Assembly: GCA_049889835.1 (NCBI GenBank) | Contig: JBMHCQ010000005.1 | Location: forward strand, 1 to 64,000 | Reading direction: 5' to 3' | DNA from: SW10 sp049889835 | GTDB taxonomy: Bacteria > Verrucomicrobiota > Verrucomicrobiia > Verrucomicrobiales > Akkermansiaceae | DNA: 64,000 bases | Shown: positions 45,181-55,083 of the stretch, piece after piece | Layout of the letters: each line of letters starts with the position of its first letter | Numbering within the stretch: position 1 is the stretch's first letter | Made by a program: the position numbers and the translations under genes | Notes under the pieces: generated by a model | What the model saw: the letters and a program-made list of their open reading frames with translations, nothing else | Databases searched by the model: none | What the model was told of the DNA's origin: nothing

Positions 45181-46455
45181 ATGCATTCCCGACGTCGTTT
45201 TCTTCTCCGCACAGTTGGCACTTCGCTGGCCCTGCCGGGACTCTCGTCTCTGATGGCAAAGACGGCCGAATCATTGACGGCGGTGACCCGGGCCAAAGGC
45301 GCGGGCCTGGGAGCGAAACGCTTCGTCGCGATTGGAAATTTGCTCGGCTTCCAACAGAAGAGCTTTTTTCCGGAGACCGAAGGTCGGGGCTACGAATCGA
45401 CCACCCTGCTCAAGCCGCTCGAAGGCGTGCGCGATCACATGACGGTCTACCGGGGACTCGACCACGGGATCAAGGGCGGCCACTTCGCGGTGCATTCTTT
45501 TCTTTCCGGAGTGCTTCACTCCGAAGCCAAAGACCGGGCCGATGGAAACGTCACCATCGATCAGTATCTTGCCGAGCAGATTGGCGACCAAACCCGGTTC
45601 CCTTCCCTCACCGTGGGATCCGAAGGCGGGATTCATGGTGGCTGCCAACTTTCCTGGACCCGTTCCGGCGTGCGCGTTCCACCGATCACTAATCCTTCGA
45701 TCTTGTTCGACCGCCTTTTCTCCAATGAGTCGCCAGAGCGTCGTCAGGAACTCGGTGATGAAGCTCGACTCCACCGCTCCATTCTCGACGCAGTGAACGA
45801 CGAAGCGAAAGGGCTTTCGCGAAAAGTGAATTCCGAGGACCGCGATAAACTCGATGAATACTTCACTTCCATCCGCGATGTCGAAAAACGCCTCGCGCTC
45901 AGGGCCAAGTGGGCGGACCAGCCCAAGCCGAAAGCCCCCTTTCCAAAGCCGGCTGACGTCAACACAGTGGAGGACCTACCAATGCTTTACGAGCTCATCG
46001 CGCTCGCGCTCCAGACCGACTCCACCCGCATCGCCACGCTGGAAATCGGCGGCTCTTTCCTTCCCCAGCACCTCGGCATCAAGAAGTCTTACCACGGCCT
46101 CTCCCACCACGGAAATGAAGAAGAAGCGGTGAAGCACCTCATCACGCTGGAGACTTATCAGATTAAACACTTTGCCAAATTCCTCGCCCGCTTGCAGGGA
46201 ATGCAGGATGGCGAGCGCAGCATGCTCGACTCCACCGCCGTGCTCTTCGGCAGCGGAATCGGAAGCGGCGCCAAGCACACCAACTCCGATCTTCCGGTTG
46301 TTCTTGCTGGAGGCGGTTACCAGCACGGGCAATTTAAAAAGGTCCCCACCAAAGGCCTCAATAAAGTGCCTCTCTGCAACCTTTACGTCGACCTCGCGCA
46401 CAAGATGGGCGTGCAGACTCCTTCCTTCGGAAACAGCACGGGTATTTTCTCCTAA
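45181..46455 (+). CDS. DUF1552 secreted protein
   Basis: 424 aa from ATG 45181, chosen because it begins with a Tat-like signal (MHSRRRFLLRTVGTSLALPG). The body matches the DUF1552 pattern: KRFVAIGNLLGFQ, LLKPLEGVRDHMTVYRGLDH, GGHFAVHSFLSG and GSGIGSGAKHTNSDLPVVLAGG. The fold is alkaline phosphatase/sulfatase-like, but no activity is established. It lies 2 bp before the DUF1592 gene. In most PVC genomes the pair is arranged with the diheme gene first; here DUF1552 leads. Confidence 0.9.
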   Translation: MHSRRRFLLRTVGTSLALPGLSSLMAKTAESLTAVTRAKGAGLGAKRFVAIGNLLGFQQKSFFPETEGRGYESTTLLKPLEGVRDHMTVYRGLDHGIKGGHFAVHSFLSGVLHSEAKDRADGNVTIDQYLAEQIGDQTRFPSLTVGSEGGIHGGCQLSWTRSGVRVPPITNPSILFDRLFSNESPERRQELGDEARLHRSILDAVNDEAKGLSRKVNSEDRDKLDEYFTSIRDVEKRLALRAKWADQPKPKAPFPKPADVNTVEDLPMLYELIALALQTDSTRIATLEIGGSFLPQHLGIKKSYHGLSHHGNEEEAVKHLITLETYQIKHFAKFLARLQGMQDGERSMLDSTAVLFGSGIGSGAKHTNSDLPVVLAGGGYQHGQFKKVPTKGLNKVPLCNLYVDLAHKMGVQTPSFGNSTGIFS

Positions 46456-46457
46456 CG

Positions 46458-48923
46458 ATGAAATGGTTCGGAGCCAGCCTGCTCGGTTCGATGCTTCTTC
46501 TGCCCGCCGATGAGGTGGCGCGGCATGATCTCATCGGTGAGTTCCTCTCGTATCATTGTTACGATTGTCACGACGAGGTGACGCAAAAAGGCGAGCGCGA
46601 GTTCGAGAGTTTGAAACTTCCGATCACAAGTCTCGAGCACCTGATCATGGCGCAGGAAATCGTCGATCAAGTCACGCTTAAGGAAATGCCGCCGAAGGAT
46701 GAGGAGCAGCCGACTGACGAAGAACGCCTAGAGCTGCTTGGGGCCTTGCGCGCGGAGATCACTTCGGCACGCGACCGGTTTAAAAGCACCGGAGGCAAGA
46801 CCGTGATGCGACGTCTCACGCCACGTGAATACGAGAACTCATTCGAAGTTCTTTTTGGACGCCGGGTCGACACCCTCGGCCTGACTCTTGACTTCCCGAA
46901 AGAAAAAACCAGTCACCACCTCGACAACATCGGCGACACCTTGGTCACTTCCGGCTTCCTGCTCGACCAATATTTGCAATCGGCCCATCGCTTGGTCGAG
47001 ACCCGCCTGATGAAGCCAGAAATCGAAGCGAAGCACTGGCACTTCAAGGGGAACTTCAAGCAATACGAAGAACTCAGTGGATCGCATCGGGGTGTTTTCA
47101 ACTACCGCTACCTCAACGTGTACGAACAGCCTGATACCGACACGCGACAAGGCAGCTACGGTCACATCGAAGACTTTCTCGAAGGTGTTCCTGTTTCCGG
47201 GACTTACGAGATCAAGGTGCTGGTGCAAGCGATGCATCGCGACACCCACTATGACCCAAAAATCTTCGGTATAGACCTGAGTGAGCCTTTCCAACTCGGC
47301 GTCGTCCCCGGCGATGTTACCAAAGGGCACATCCACTACCCGCAGCGTATCGAACCCGTGCTCGCGCAAACCACCGTCCCGGATGAAAAGCCGGAATGGA
47401 CCACCTTCAAGGTCTGGCTCGAAGTCGGGCAGACGCCCCGCTTTATCTTCCCCAACGGCCCCTACGAATCCCGACGCTCGATCATCGATCTCAATAAGCG
47501 TTACAAGGACGAGTTCAAGAACCCTTCGCGTGATGTCAGTCGGGCCGCCCTTCTGCGGGAAGGAAAGCTTCCGCACATTCGCATTTCCGAAATCAAAATC
47601 CACGGCCCGCTTCCCGAGCCCGAGGGCACCGCGGAAGAAATAGCGGTCTTCGGAAAAAATGGCTTCAAAGAAGAAAACGCGATCACTCAACTGGAAGACT
47701 TCGCAAGACGGGCCTTCCGAAGAACCCTCAACGAAAAAGACCGCGCCCGCATCACCGGATTCCATCAAAATCGCATTTCCGAAAAAGCTTCCCCCCGGCA
47801 AGCAGCGGCCGACACCGTGAAGTTCATCCTTTGCTCACCTTCCTTTTTCTACCTTCAGGAGATCACCCCGGAAAACAGCAAGGCTCTTGGACAATTCGAC
47901 CTCGCCTCCCGCTTGTCCTTCGCGCTTTGGGCTTCGCCTCCGGACGAACACTTGTTTCAGCTCGCCAAAAAAGGTCAGCTCGCAGATATTGAGGTGCTCT
48001 CCCGGGAAATTGATTGCATGCTCAGCGACGACCGCATCCGCGAGTTCGAATCCGCCTTTCTCGATTCCTGGCTCAATCTCCGCGATCTCGGAAACGCTCC
48101 TCCACCCCGCGACCGCGCCCGTTTTTATTACGCAGAAGCGCTCCCCGTCTCGATGAAGGAAGAAGTGCGCCTCTTCTTTTCCGACCTCCTAAAATCCGAT
48201 GGCTCGATAAAACGCTTCCTCGATTCCGACTACACCTTCGTCGATAAAAAACTCGCGAAGCACTACAAGCTTCCTGAATTAAAAACTCTCCGTCTCAAGG
48301 ACGGCTTCCGTCGCGTGAAGCTTGACAAGAACAGCCATCGTGGCGGTCTCCTCGGGATGGGCGCCATTCTCACCGCCAGTGCCAACGGCGTTGAAACCTC
48401 CCCCATCACGCGTGGAGTGTTTGTTTCGGAAAACCTTCTCGGAATCATTCCTCCGCCGCCGCCGGATGAGGTCCCCGCCATTGAACCCGATACGCGAGGC
48501 GCGAAGACAATTCGGGATCGCCTTGAGAAGCATCTGACATCCAAGGCCTGCGCTGAATGCCATCGTAAGATCGACCCCCCGGGTTACGCGCTCGAACAAT
48601 TCGATGAACTGGGTCGCTGGCGCACGCACTACCGCGGAAAGAACAAATCTCCCAAGCTCAAGATCGATGCCACCGGAGCATTTCCGTCCGGGGAAACCTT
48701 CGATGGAGTGGATGGATTGAACGGAATTCTCGCGGGCTCACGCTTCCCGGTGTTCCGACGCCATCTCATCTCGACTTTTCTCTCCTACGCTACCGGAAGA
48801 CGAATGGAAGCGGTGGACCGCTTTGAGATCGAAGAAATCGAAAAACAACTCGAAAAAGAAGGAAACGGGTTACGAACTTTGATCAAAAAATCTCTTCTGT
48901 CCGACATTTTCCGGAATCGCTAG
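46458..48923 (+). CDS. DUF1592/DUF1588/DUF1585 diheme cytochrome-like secreted protein
   Basis: The 821-aa protein starts at ATG 46458 with a short signal-like start. Order: a PSCyt1-like heme site YHCYDCHDE (residues about 32-40); DUF1587 (MRRLTPREYENSFEVLF); DUF1595 (FARRAFRRTLNEKDRA); DUF1592 (LASRLSFALWASPPDEHL, LDSDYTFVDKKLAKHY); DUF1588 (HRGGLLGMGAILTASANGVETSPITRG); DUF1585 with a second heme site CAECHRKIDPPG. These proteins are abundant in Planctomycetes and Verrucomicrobia and are believed to move electrons in polysaccharide degradation. It is paired with DUF1552, 2 bp upstream. Confidence 0.92.
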   Translation: MKWFGASLLGSMLLLPADEVARHDLIGEFLSYHCYDCHDEVTQKGEREFESLKLPITSLEHLIMAQEIVDQVTLKEMPPKDEEQPTDEERLELLGALRAEITSARDRFKSTGGKTVMRRLTPREYENSFEVLFGRRVDTLGLTLDFPKEKTSHHLDNIGDTLVTSGFLLDQYLQSAHRLVETRLMKPEIEAKHWHFKGNFKQYEELSGSHRGVFNYRYLNVYEQPDTDTRQGSYGHIEDFLEGVPVSGTYEIKVLVQAMHRDTHYDPKIFGIDLSEPFQLGVVPGDVTKGHIHYPQRIEPVLAQTTVPDEKPEWTTFKVWLEVGQTPRFIFPNGPYESRRSIIDLNKRYKDEFKNPSRDVSRAALLREGKLPHIRISEIKIHGPLPEPEGTAEEIAVFGKNGFKEENAITQLEDFARRAFRRTLNEKDRARITGFHQNRISEKASPRQAAADTVKFILCSPSFFYLQEITPENSKALGQFDLASRLSFALWASPPDEHLFQLAKKGQLADIEVLSREIDCMLSDDRIREFESAFLDSWLNLRDLGNAPPPRDRARFYYAEALPVSMKEEVRLFFSDLLKSDGSIKRFLDSDYTFVDKKLAKHYKLPELKTLRLKDGFRRVKLDKNSHRGGLLGMGAILTASANGVETSPITRGVFVSENLLGIIPPPPPDEVPAIEPDTRGAKTIRDRLEKHLTSKACAECHRKIDPPGYALEQFDELGRWRTHYRGKNKSPKLKIDATGAFPSGETFDGVDGLNGILAGSRFPVFRRHLISTFLSYATGRRMEAVDRFEIEEIEKQLEKEGNGLRTLIKKSLLSDIFRNR

Positions 48924-48981
48924 ATCATGCGCTCATTTTGTTGTTATTTTGAGGGGTTTTTTACCGTAGAAAATTTTCCGT

Positions 48982-51900
48982 ATGAAGTTTGTTTCTTCCA
49001 TTGCCTGTTCTCTTTTTTTTGCGGCCCTTGCCCACGCCGGTGACCCCGTCAATGCCCGCTACGTTCGTGTTGAACTTTCTGGCGGCGGAAAACAGCTCAC
49101 TCTGGCCGAGGTCGAGGTGATGGTCGGGAAAAAAAACGTCGCCCGTGCTGGAAAAGCCAAGCAATCTTCTACGGCTCACAGTGGCGATGCCGCCCGCGCA
49201 ATTGATGGGAACAAAAACCCGGTCTACGGAAGTGGCGGGCAAACTCATACCGGGATCGAAAACAAGCCCTGGTGGGAACTCGACCTTCAAGAAACTCAGG
49301 CCATCGATGCGATCTCGATCTGGAATCGCGGGGAAGGTTTTGCCAAGCGCCTCGATGGCTTCTCTCTTATCCTTCTCAATGACCAACGAAAAGAGGTCTT
49401 CAAATCCACCGGGAACCGCGCTCCCGATGCCGTCTTCGATATCGATTTTCGAACCGGAGGAGAAATTTCCTACCGCAGTGCCGATGGCAAGAAGGTGAAG
49501 GTCGTCACCATCCCCGCCGACTACAAGGACCCCTCTCCTTTTAGATTTCAAAAGGAGGACATCATTTCCATCATCGGAAACGGCCTCGCCGATCGCATGC
49601 AGCACGCAGGCTGGACCGAGACTCTTCTCCAAGCTGCATTGCCGAAGCACCAACTGAGCTTCCGAAACATGTCCCTCACCGGCGACCGCGCGAATCAGTA
49701 TCCCCGGTCACGCGGTTTCACTCCGATGAACGAGTATCTCCAGCTGGTGCAAGCTGATGTCGTAATCGCAATGTTCGGCTACAACGAGTCCTTTGATCGC
49801 AAGCCTGCCGACTACCAAAAAGACCTCGCTCGTCTCGTCCGCGACATCCGCCGGGCTCAACCCAATGGCGAAAGTTTCCCGCGCATCGTCCTCTGCAGCC
49901 CCATCGCGCATGAAAACTTGAACGATCCCAACCTCCCCAGCGGCCGTGCCAACAACGAGCGCCTCGTCGCCATTACGGAAGCCACCCGTCTCGCCGCTCA
50001 GGAAAACGGGGTGGCCTTTCTCGATCTCTTCAATCCTTCGCTCGAACTTTACGCGGCTCACGACGAGGCACTGACCTTGAATGGTATTCACCTCAATGCC
50101 GCTGGCTACAAAGCAGTCGGCGAGGTGATTGCTTCTGCTCTCAGTGGAAAGAGAGTTACGGCTTTTGCCGATCACGAAAAACTCCGCGCGGCTGTGCTCG
50201 ATAAAAACTGGCACTGGCACAACCGCTACCGCGCAACTGATGGAAACGATGTCTGGGGCGGGCGCTCCGGCCTGCGTTTTGTCGACGGCCAGACCAATGC
50301 CGATGTGCTGAAGCACGAGCTTGAGATGATCGATGTCACCACTGCCAACCGCGATAAACGCATCTGGGCAGTTGCCAACGGAAGCGATCTCAAAATCGAC
50401 GACTCCAACGTGCCTCCGCCCGTTCCCGTTATTTCCAACGTCGGCGGTGGTTCTCGCAGTTCCAACAAAGCCAAGGAAGGCAGCCTCGAGTATCTCGATG
50501 GGAAGGAAGCGATCTCAAAAATGCGCTATCCGGAAGGCTTTGAGGTGAATCTTTTTGCGGACGAAAAGAAGTTCCCGCAACTGGCCAACCCGGTTCAGAT
50601 GCAAGTTGATACCAAAGGCCGTCTCTGGGTGGCTGCCTGGCCCACCTACCCCAAGTGGGAACCTTTAAAAGAGATGAATGACGCCCTCCTCATCCTTGAG
50701 GATACCGACAAGGATGGGGTGGCAGATCAGGTCAAGGAGTTCGCGAAAGTTCATAACCCGGTCGGCTTTGAATTTTGGAACGGCGGGGTCATTGTGAGCT
50801 CCCAGCCTGATATCCTCTTTTTGAAAGACACCGATGGCGACGATGTCGCAGATGTCCGTATCGTCCTCATGCAAGGCATTGGGTCTTCCGATACCCACCA
50901 CGCCGCGAACAACCTCATCTTCGGGCCTGACGGCGGGATTTACTGGCAGAGTGGCATCTTTCTCCAGCACAACCACGAAACTCCTTGGGGACCTTCACTC
51001 AAGACCGGAGCTTCCGGGATGTATCGTTTCGATCCCCGCCGCCACACCATTCAGTTCTTCGCCGGCAACAGCCCAAACCCCCATGGCACCAGCTTTGATA
51101 AGTGGGGTTACCTTTATGCCAACGACGGAACCGGTGGCCGTTCCTATCAAGTACGGCCTCATGGCAAAGGCTTCAAAATGTTCCCTCTCGTAAACACCGA
51201 AATGCGCCCGGTCTCAGCGGATGCCATCATTTCCAGCACCAACTTCCCCGAGGAAATGCAACAAAACTTTGTCGTCTGCAACACCATCGGCTACCTCGGG
51301 CTAAAAAGCTACACGCTTCATCGCGATGGCTTCCCGGAGAAGAACTACAAGGTTGGTGAAGTCTGGGGAACTCCCGCTGACGAACTCCTCGTAAGTAGCG
51401 ATGGCAACTTCCGGCCTACCGACGCCGTCTTTGGCGATGACGGCGCAATGTATGTTTCAGATTGGCACAATGTCATCATCGGTCACATGCAGCACAACGT
51501 GCGCGACCCAAATCGCGACAAGAAACACGGACGAATCTACCGCATGGTTTATAAAGACCGCCCGCTCCAAAAATCCGTAAAAATCGACGGCCAGCCTATC
51601 ACGGCACTCCTTGAAAACTTCAAGCACCCTGCCAACAGCGTGCGCCACCGCACGCGGGTCGAATTGAGTGCGCGTGATTCTATCGAAGTCACCAAAGCAG
51701 CCCGCGAATGGGTAAAGCAGCTTGATCCACAAAACCCGGAGGACGCCGTTCCGCTTCTCGAAGTCCTCTGGCTTCACCAGCAGCACAACATCCGAGATCA
51801 AAAGATTCTCGATTTCGTCCTCAATTCCGCGAATCCGCATGCCCAAGTCAACGCTGCCGTGGTTAAGCATCACTGGGAGGTCGCCGACCCTGCTCTGGGC

Positions 51901-52341
51901 AAACAGGAGGTGGAGGAGCAGCAGGAAGCCGAAGCCAAGAAAGGAGGAATCCTCTCAGACACCGAGGCACTCACCACCATTCAGATCAATGCGGTGGTGG
52001 AGAAACTCCGATTCGACGTGAAAGAGTTGACCGTGAAGCCCGGAAAGAAGATCAAACTGATCTTTAACAATCCTGACTTTATGCCACACAATCTTCTCAT
52101 CGTGAAACCCGGAACCGCAGATTCTGTGGCCGCCGCCGCGATTGCTCTCGGAGCGGAAGGCTTCAAAAAACAGTTTGTCCCAGAGGACACCAATATCCTT
52201 CAGGCCACCAAACTCCTTGAGAAAGACAAAAGCGAGATCTTGGAATTCATCGCCCCCACCGAGCCGGGCGACTACCAGTTTGTCTGCACCTTCCCAAGTC
52301 ACGACAAAGCGATGCGGGGAATTATGCGAGTCAAAAAGTAA
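48982..52341 (+). CDS. Secreted discoidin / SGNH-like / PVC propeller / cupredoxin fusion
   Basis: The 1,119-aa protein starts at ATG 48982 with a signal peptide (MKFVSSIACSLFFAALAHA). Order: F5/8 type C domain (about 25-155, RAIDGNKNPVYG); an SGNH-hydrolase-like domain (about 185-390, IISIIGNGLADRMQ and NGIHLNAAGY) whose usual GDS serine is replaced by the GN element; a PVC-type membrane-bound-dehydrogenase beta-propeller (about 510-860, YPEGFEVNLFADEKKFPQLANPVQMQ, NLIFGPDGGIYW); helical HEAT-like repeats; and a C-terminal cupredoxin (about 1000-1119) with type-1 copper ligands His in MPHN, then Cys, His and Met in FVCTFPSHDKAMRG. A CxxCH domain common in relatives is absent. Confidence 0.88.
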   Translation: MKFVSSIACSLFFAALAHAGDPVNARYVRVELSGGGKQLTLAEVEVMVGKKNVARAGKAKQSSTAHSGDAARAIDGNKNPVYGSGGQTHTGIENKPWWELDLQETQAIDAISIWNRGEGFAKRLDGFSLILLNDQRKEVFKSTGNRAPDAVFDIDFRTGGEISYRSADGKKVKVVTIPADYKDPSPFRFQKEDIISIIGNGLADRMQHAGWTETLLQAALPKHQLSFRNMSLTGDRANQYPRSRGFTPMNEYLQLVQADVVIAMFGYNESFDRKPADYQKDLARLVRDIRRAQPNGESFPRIVLCSPIAHENLNDPNLPSGRANNERLVAITEATRLAAQENGVAFLDLFNPSLELYAAHDEALTLNGIHLNAAGYKAVGEVIASALSGKRVTAFADHEKLRAAVLDKNWHWHNRYRATDGNDVWGGRSGLRFVDGQTNADVLKHELEMIDVTTANRDKRIWAVANGSDLKIDDSNVPPPVPVISNVGGGSRSSNKAKEGSLEYLDGKEAISKMRYPEGFEVNLFADEKKFPQLANPVQMQVDTKGRLWVAAWPTYPKWEPLKEMNDALLILEDTDKDGVADQVKEFAKVHNPVGFEFWNGGVIVSSQPDILFLKDTDGDDVADVRIVLMQGIGSSDTHHAANNLIFGPDGGIYWQSGIFLQHNHETPWGPSLKTGASGMYRFDPRRHTIQFFAGNSPNPHGTSFDKWGYLYANDGTGGRSYQVRPHGKGFKMFPLVNTEMRPVSADAIISSTNFPEEMQQNFVVCNTIGYLGLKSYTLHRDGFPEKNYKVGEVWGTPADELLVSSDGNFRPTDAVFGDDGAMYVSDWHNVIIGHMQHNVRDPNRDKKHGRIYRMVYKDRPLQKSVKIDGQPITALLENFKHPANSVRHRTRVELSARDSIEVTKAAREWVKQLDPQNPEDAVPLLEVLWLHQQHNIRDQKILDFVLNSANPHAQVNAAVVKHHWEVADPALGKQEVEEQQEAEAKKGGILSDTEALTTIQINAVVEKLRFDVKELTVKPGKKIKLIFNNPDFMPHNLLIVKPGTADSVAAAAIALGAEGFKKQFVPEDTNILQATKLLEKDKSEILEFIAPTEPGDYQFVCTFPSHDKAMRGIMRVKK

Positions 52342-52921
52342 AAAAAACGGCTGTTTGAGTCTGTTGGCCTCATCTTACTCCACCTCTTTTTGCATCATTA
52401 TAAATCAACGATCGTGTCGCGTGCCTCGATGGGGAAGGGCCGGTGAAGCACTCCGTCGAGTCCTTCCCTCCCATTATGTTCATCGCTCAGGCTCGCCGGG
52501 TGGACGTCGCATAAAACCACGCGAAATTTCCAATACCATCCGTTACCCACTTGCCTCGTTTGGCGATAGCCTCAACCTTACGGAGATGATTTGGACCTAG
52601 GATCAGTTGATCACCCACACCTTGATCAGTGCTTCGAATGGCATTCTCAGGGGGACCGTTCCTTCCGATGAACCCTTTTTTGCGGTCTCTCTCAACAACA
52701 CCATCGGAATCACACTCCCGGAATTTGACGACTCGAGTGGGCGCCTAACAAGGGAGTCGAAATACTGCCGCCCAAGGTCTTCTTTGCCCATCCTTTGCCA
52801 GAGCCTTCGGCCTTTCTTTTTTTTCTGCCTGGTCAGCTCCACATTCCTGGACCGATGTCGAAACTTTAAAAACACACCCCAAGATCTCACGAACAGTTCC
52901 GTCATTGCAGAGCTACTTTTT
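52342..52921. other. 580-bp stretch without a recognisable gene
   Basis: This lies between the cupredoxin fusion and the next secreted protein. The first 80 bp are AT-rich. A weak inverted repeat, GGGAAGG (52432-52438) with CCTTCCC (52462-52468), is present. Short frames occur on both strands, the longest on the minus strand at 52603-53052, but it runs into the end of the next gene and has low-complexity lysines. No transposase or RNA motif was recognised. The region could hold relics of a lost gene. Confidence 0.4.
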
Positions 52922-53926
52922 TCATTCCCCAGCCGAAACCCGATAAAATCCCAGCCCATCTCCGATCGATAAAACGGGAATTTCTCCGGAAGCAGAGAGC
53001 AATCGCGACGTCGGAAGGGGCTGCCAATTTTGAAAATCGGTGGAATATTCAATCGTTACCTCCGAGCGCATTCCCGATTCAGAGGCATTCAATCGAAGGC
53101 CTTGAGCCGTGGGAATAAAGAGGCGGGTCGAAGGCGCCGGATCGTCATGACCTAAGGCATAAAGAACCGCATTCGGAATACGCGCGTTCAGCTCAAAACC
53201 ATCTTGGCTTTTTTCGGAAAGCCCTTGCTCGACCGCCCATTCATCATAAGTCGGAGGTCGAATCACAAAAACCGTTCCGGAGGCCTTCAAGGTGCCTGCG
53301 ACTTCAACACTGGCTTCTATCCCCCCCTCTTCGACGGGTATCGTGTCATCTATTCCAACCGGTAACGTGATGGTCACATCATAAAAAATTCTGCGATTTT
53401 CTCTCTCAACCGGATTGGAAAGCGTCACTGTCCCGGTGCCCGTGCCACTTCCGGTGATGGGGTTCTCAGAAACATCGTTGTTGACGGGATTGTTCAAGGC
53501 CTCCCCGGTAAGTGTTCCCTCGTTGAGAGTGAAGGTATGAAGAGAGGCGTCAAATTCTCCATTGCCCGGATTCACCGGCCCAACACCAAGCGGAGTCCCG
53601 GCAGTTCCTTTAAGATTACGAGCATCGAGTTCGGCAATCACAACGAGCCCAAAAAAGGTGCTTAAGGTAAAATTCAGGTCGGTGGCATTGATCCTCGCAT
53701 CACGAATGAGAAGGGAATCCGTTGTCCCCGTTTCAGGATCAATATTCAGAACGATCTCGGCGGTTCCGCTCAAGGTGGTGTCATCACTGTCCGAGACTCC
53801 TTGCGCCCCAACAGAGATGTCAAATTGATTAAATCCATTCTCTTCGGCCAAAGTCAGAAAAGCCACGTTTGGCTCCTGAGCCTGAGACAAGGAACAAATC
53901 GCGGTTAGCAGAATTACAGCTCGCAC
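52922..53926 (-). CDS. Exported hypothetical protein with beta-sandwich-like repeats
   Basis: 334 aa if started at GTG 53926 (RAVILLTAICSLSQAQE signal peptide); TTG 53935 and an ATG at 54136 with AGGA eight bases upstream are alternatives, so the start is uncertain. The mature protein is rich in Thr, Gly, Asp and Asn (NIDPETGTTDSLLIRD, GSGTGTGTVTLSNP), as in secreted beta-sandwich domains. Its C-terminal 90 residues (EWAVEQGLSEKSQDGFELN...YSTDFQNWQPLP...GFYRVSAG) match the tail pattern seen in many Verrucomicrobia secreted proteins. Function unknown. Confidence 0.7.
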   Translation of the reverse strand: MRAVILLTAICSLSQAQEPNVAFLTLAEENGFNQFDISVGAQGVSDSDDTTLSGTAEIVLNIDPETGTTDSLLIRDARINATDLNFTLSTFFGLVVIAELDARNLKGTAGTPLGVGPVNPGNGEFDASLHTFTLNEGTLTGEALNNPVNNDVSENPITGSGTGTGTVTLSNPVERENRRIFYDVTITLPVGIDDTIPVEEGGIEASVEVAGTLKASGTVFVIRPPTYDEWAVEQGLSEKSQDGFELNARIPNAVLYALGHDDPAPSTRLFIPTAQGLRLNASESGMRSEVTIEYSTDFQNWQPLPTSRLLSASGEIPVLSIGDGLGFYRVSAGE

Positions 53927-54185
53927 GGGAAACAAAATGACGCAGACTTTCGGAATTTCAAGCTGTGAAGCCACCACCTTCCACTTCGAAACATATTCCG
54001 ATGTGATGAGTCTCCATTTATTTGGAAAATCGATTTTTAGAATCAATGCATGCTCAAGAAGGATCCTTGCAAATAGAAGCATTGAGCTCTTCGCTCTGGA
54101 CCCAGAGTCGAGCGAAACCCTCTTTTCACTGGGCATCTTTGCGATCCTGACAGTTGATCGAAAGTGGATTTCACCAAAAGAAAAA
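53927..54185. other. Upstream region with uncertain coding status
   Basis: The reading frame of the preceding minus-strand gene stays open to 54136 through here, but the encoded residues before the signal peptide are not protein-like for an export start. I see no other gene. It probably holds the promoter and leader of the minus-strand gene. Confidence 0.4.
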
Positions 54186-54211
54186 ACCCTGCGACCATAG
54201 GATCGCAGGGT
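54186..54211 (-). terminator. Intrinsic terminator downstream of the PEP-CTERM gene
   Basis: A perfect 9-bp stem ACCCTGCGA (54186-54194) pairs with TCGCAGGGT (54203-54211). On the minus strand it is followed by a T-rich tract (TTTTTTCTTTT). It lies 33 bp past the PEP-CTERM stop. Confidence 0.9.
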
Positions 54212-54243
54212 CTGGTGAAATGTTTAGGGACCCTTGATCCGCT

Positions 54244-54930
54244 CTAACGGCGGCGACGAAGGAGACCCAGTCCACCAAGACAGAGGACCGCAAGCGTGGA
54301 GGGCTCGGGAACTGCGGACTCGGTAACAGAAAGCTGGATGTTGTCGATGTAAACAGACTGAGGAGAGGTGGGATTCGAATCGATCAGGAAGAACGGGTAG
54401 ACTGCGACAGGCGTCTGGGTGCTCGTCCCACCTGTCCGGCTGTCCGTGGGAACTGAATTGGTGAATGTGCGCGCGTAAAGCCCCGCTCCACCTCCAGAAG
54501 GTGCCCCACCCAATCCAAAGTTCGTTGGAAAGTTGCCGTTGTGGTTCGCCGGGTTTCCAGCAGGATCTGCGATTGTGTTCCAACGCAGAGTCACACCGCT
54601 GAATCTCGTGTCCGCAGCGAAATCGCTCTCAATGTAAAGATCGTAAGAAAGGGTGAAGGTATCGGTCTGAGCAACCGTTCCGGCTGGAAGGAGAAAGTTT
54701 TGCGCTGCAGGAATCCCACCAAAATTGGCAAAAGGGTTCCCGTTTCCGGTAAACTCTAGAACGTTTCCGGTGGCGGAGGTAAATCCAGCTGGAGCAGCAA
54801 CAATTTGACCCGAAGCGCCATTTTTAAAAGCAAAGTCAGTAGTGGTATCGAAATCAAGAGACCAGAGGACAGCGGAATGAGCCGAAGAAAAAAGTCCGCA
54901 GCTGAGGGCGAGGAAGAGTGTTTGTTTCAT
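54244..54930 (-). CDS. PEP-CTERM sorting-domain secreted protein
   Basis: 228 aa from ATG 54930 with a signal peptide (MKQTLFLALSCGLFSSAHSA). The C-terminus has the PEP-CTERM anchor VPEPSTLAVLCLGGLGLLRRRR: PEP motif, hydrophobic helix and basic end. Such proteins are processed by an exosortase, usually with exopolysaccharide export; no exosortase gene is in the window. The mature domain is beta-rich with Gly/Asn/Thr (FTGNGNPFANFGG) and no catalytic motif. The function may be cell-surface or matrix association. Confidence 0.9.
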   Translation of the reverse strand: MKQTLFLALSCGLFSSAHSAVLWSLDFDTTTDFAFKNGASGQIVAAPAGFTSATGNVLEFTGNGNPFANFGGIPAAQNFLLPAGTVAQTDTFTLSYDLYIESDFAADTRFSGVTLRWNTIADPAGNPANHNGNFPTNFGLGGAPSGGGAGLYARTFTNSVPTDSRTGGTSTQTPVAVYPFFLIDSNPTSPQSVYIDNIQLSVTESAVPEPSTLAVLCLGGLGLLRRRR

Positions 54931-55083
54931 AGCGATTTGATGTTCAAGAAGATAGCCGATCACTGAGCAGCTCGGAAGGATAAACACTTAGGCGCCCAGG
55001 TCCACAAAAAATTTCTGTGTGTCTAAACACCCTTAAAACACCTCGCCGATATTCATTGGAAGTGCACAAAGAAGCCCTTCCGA

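Noticed and set aside
52603..53052. 149-aa minus-strand frame as a gene
   Set aside because: It runs into the 3' end of the next gene, has a lysine run from a T-rich stretch, and no recognisable motif.
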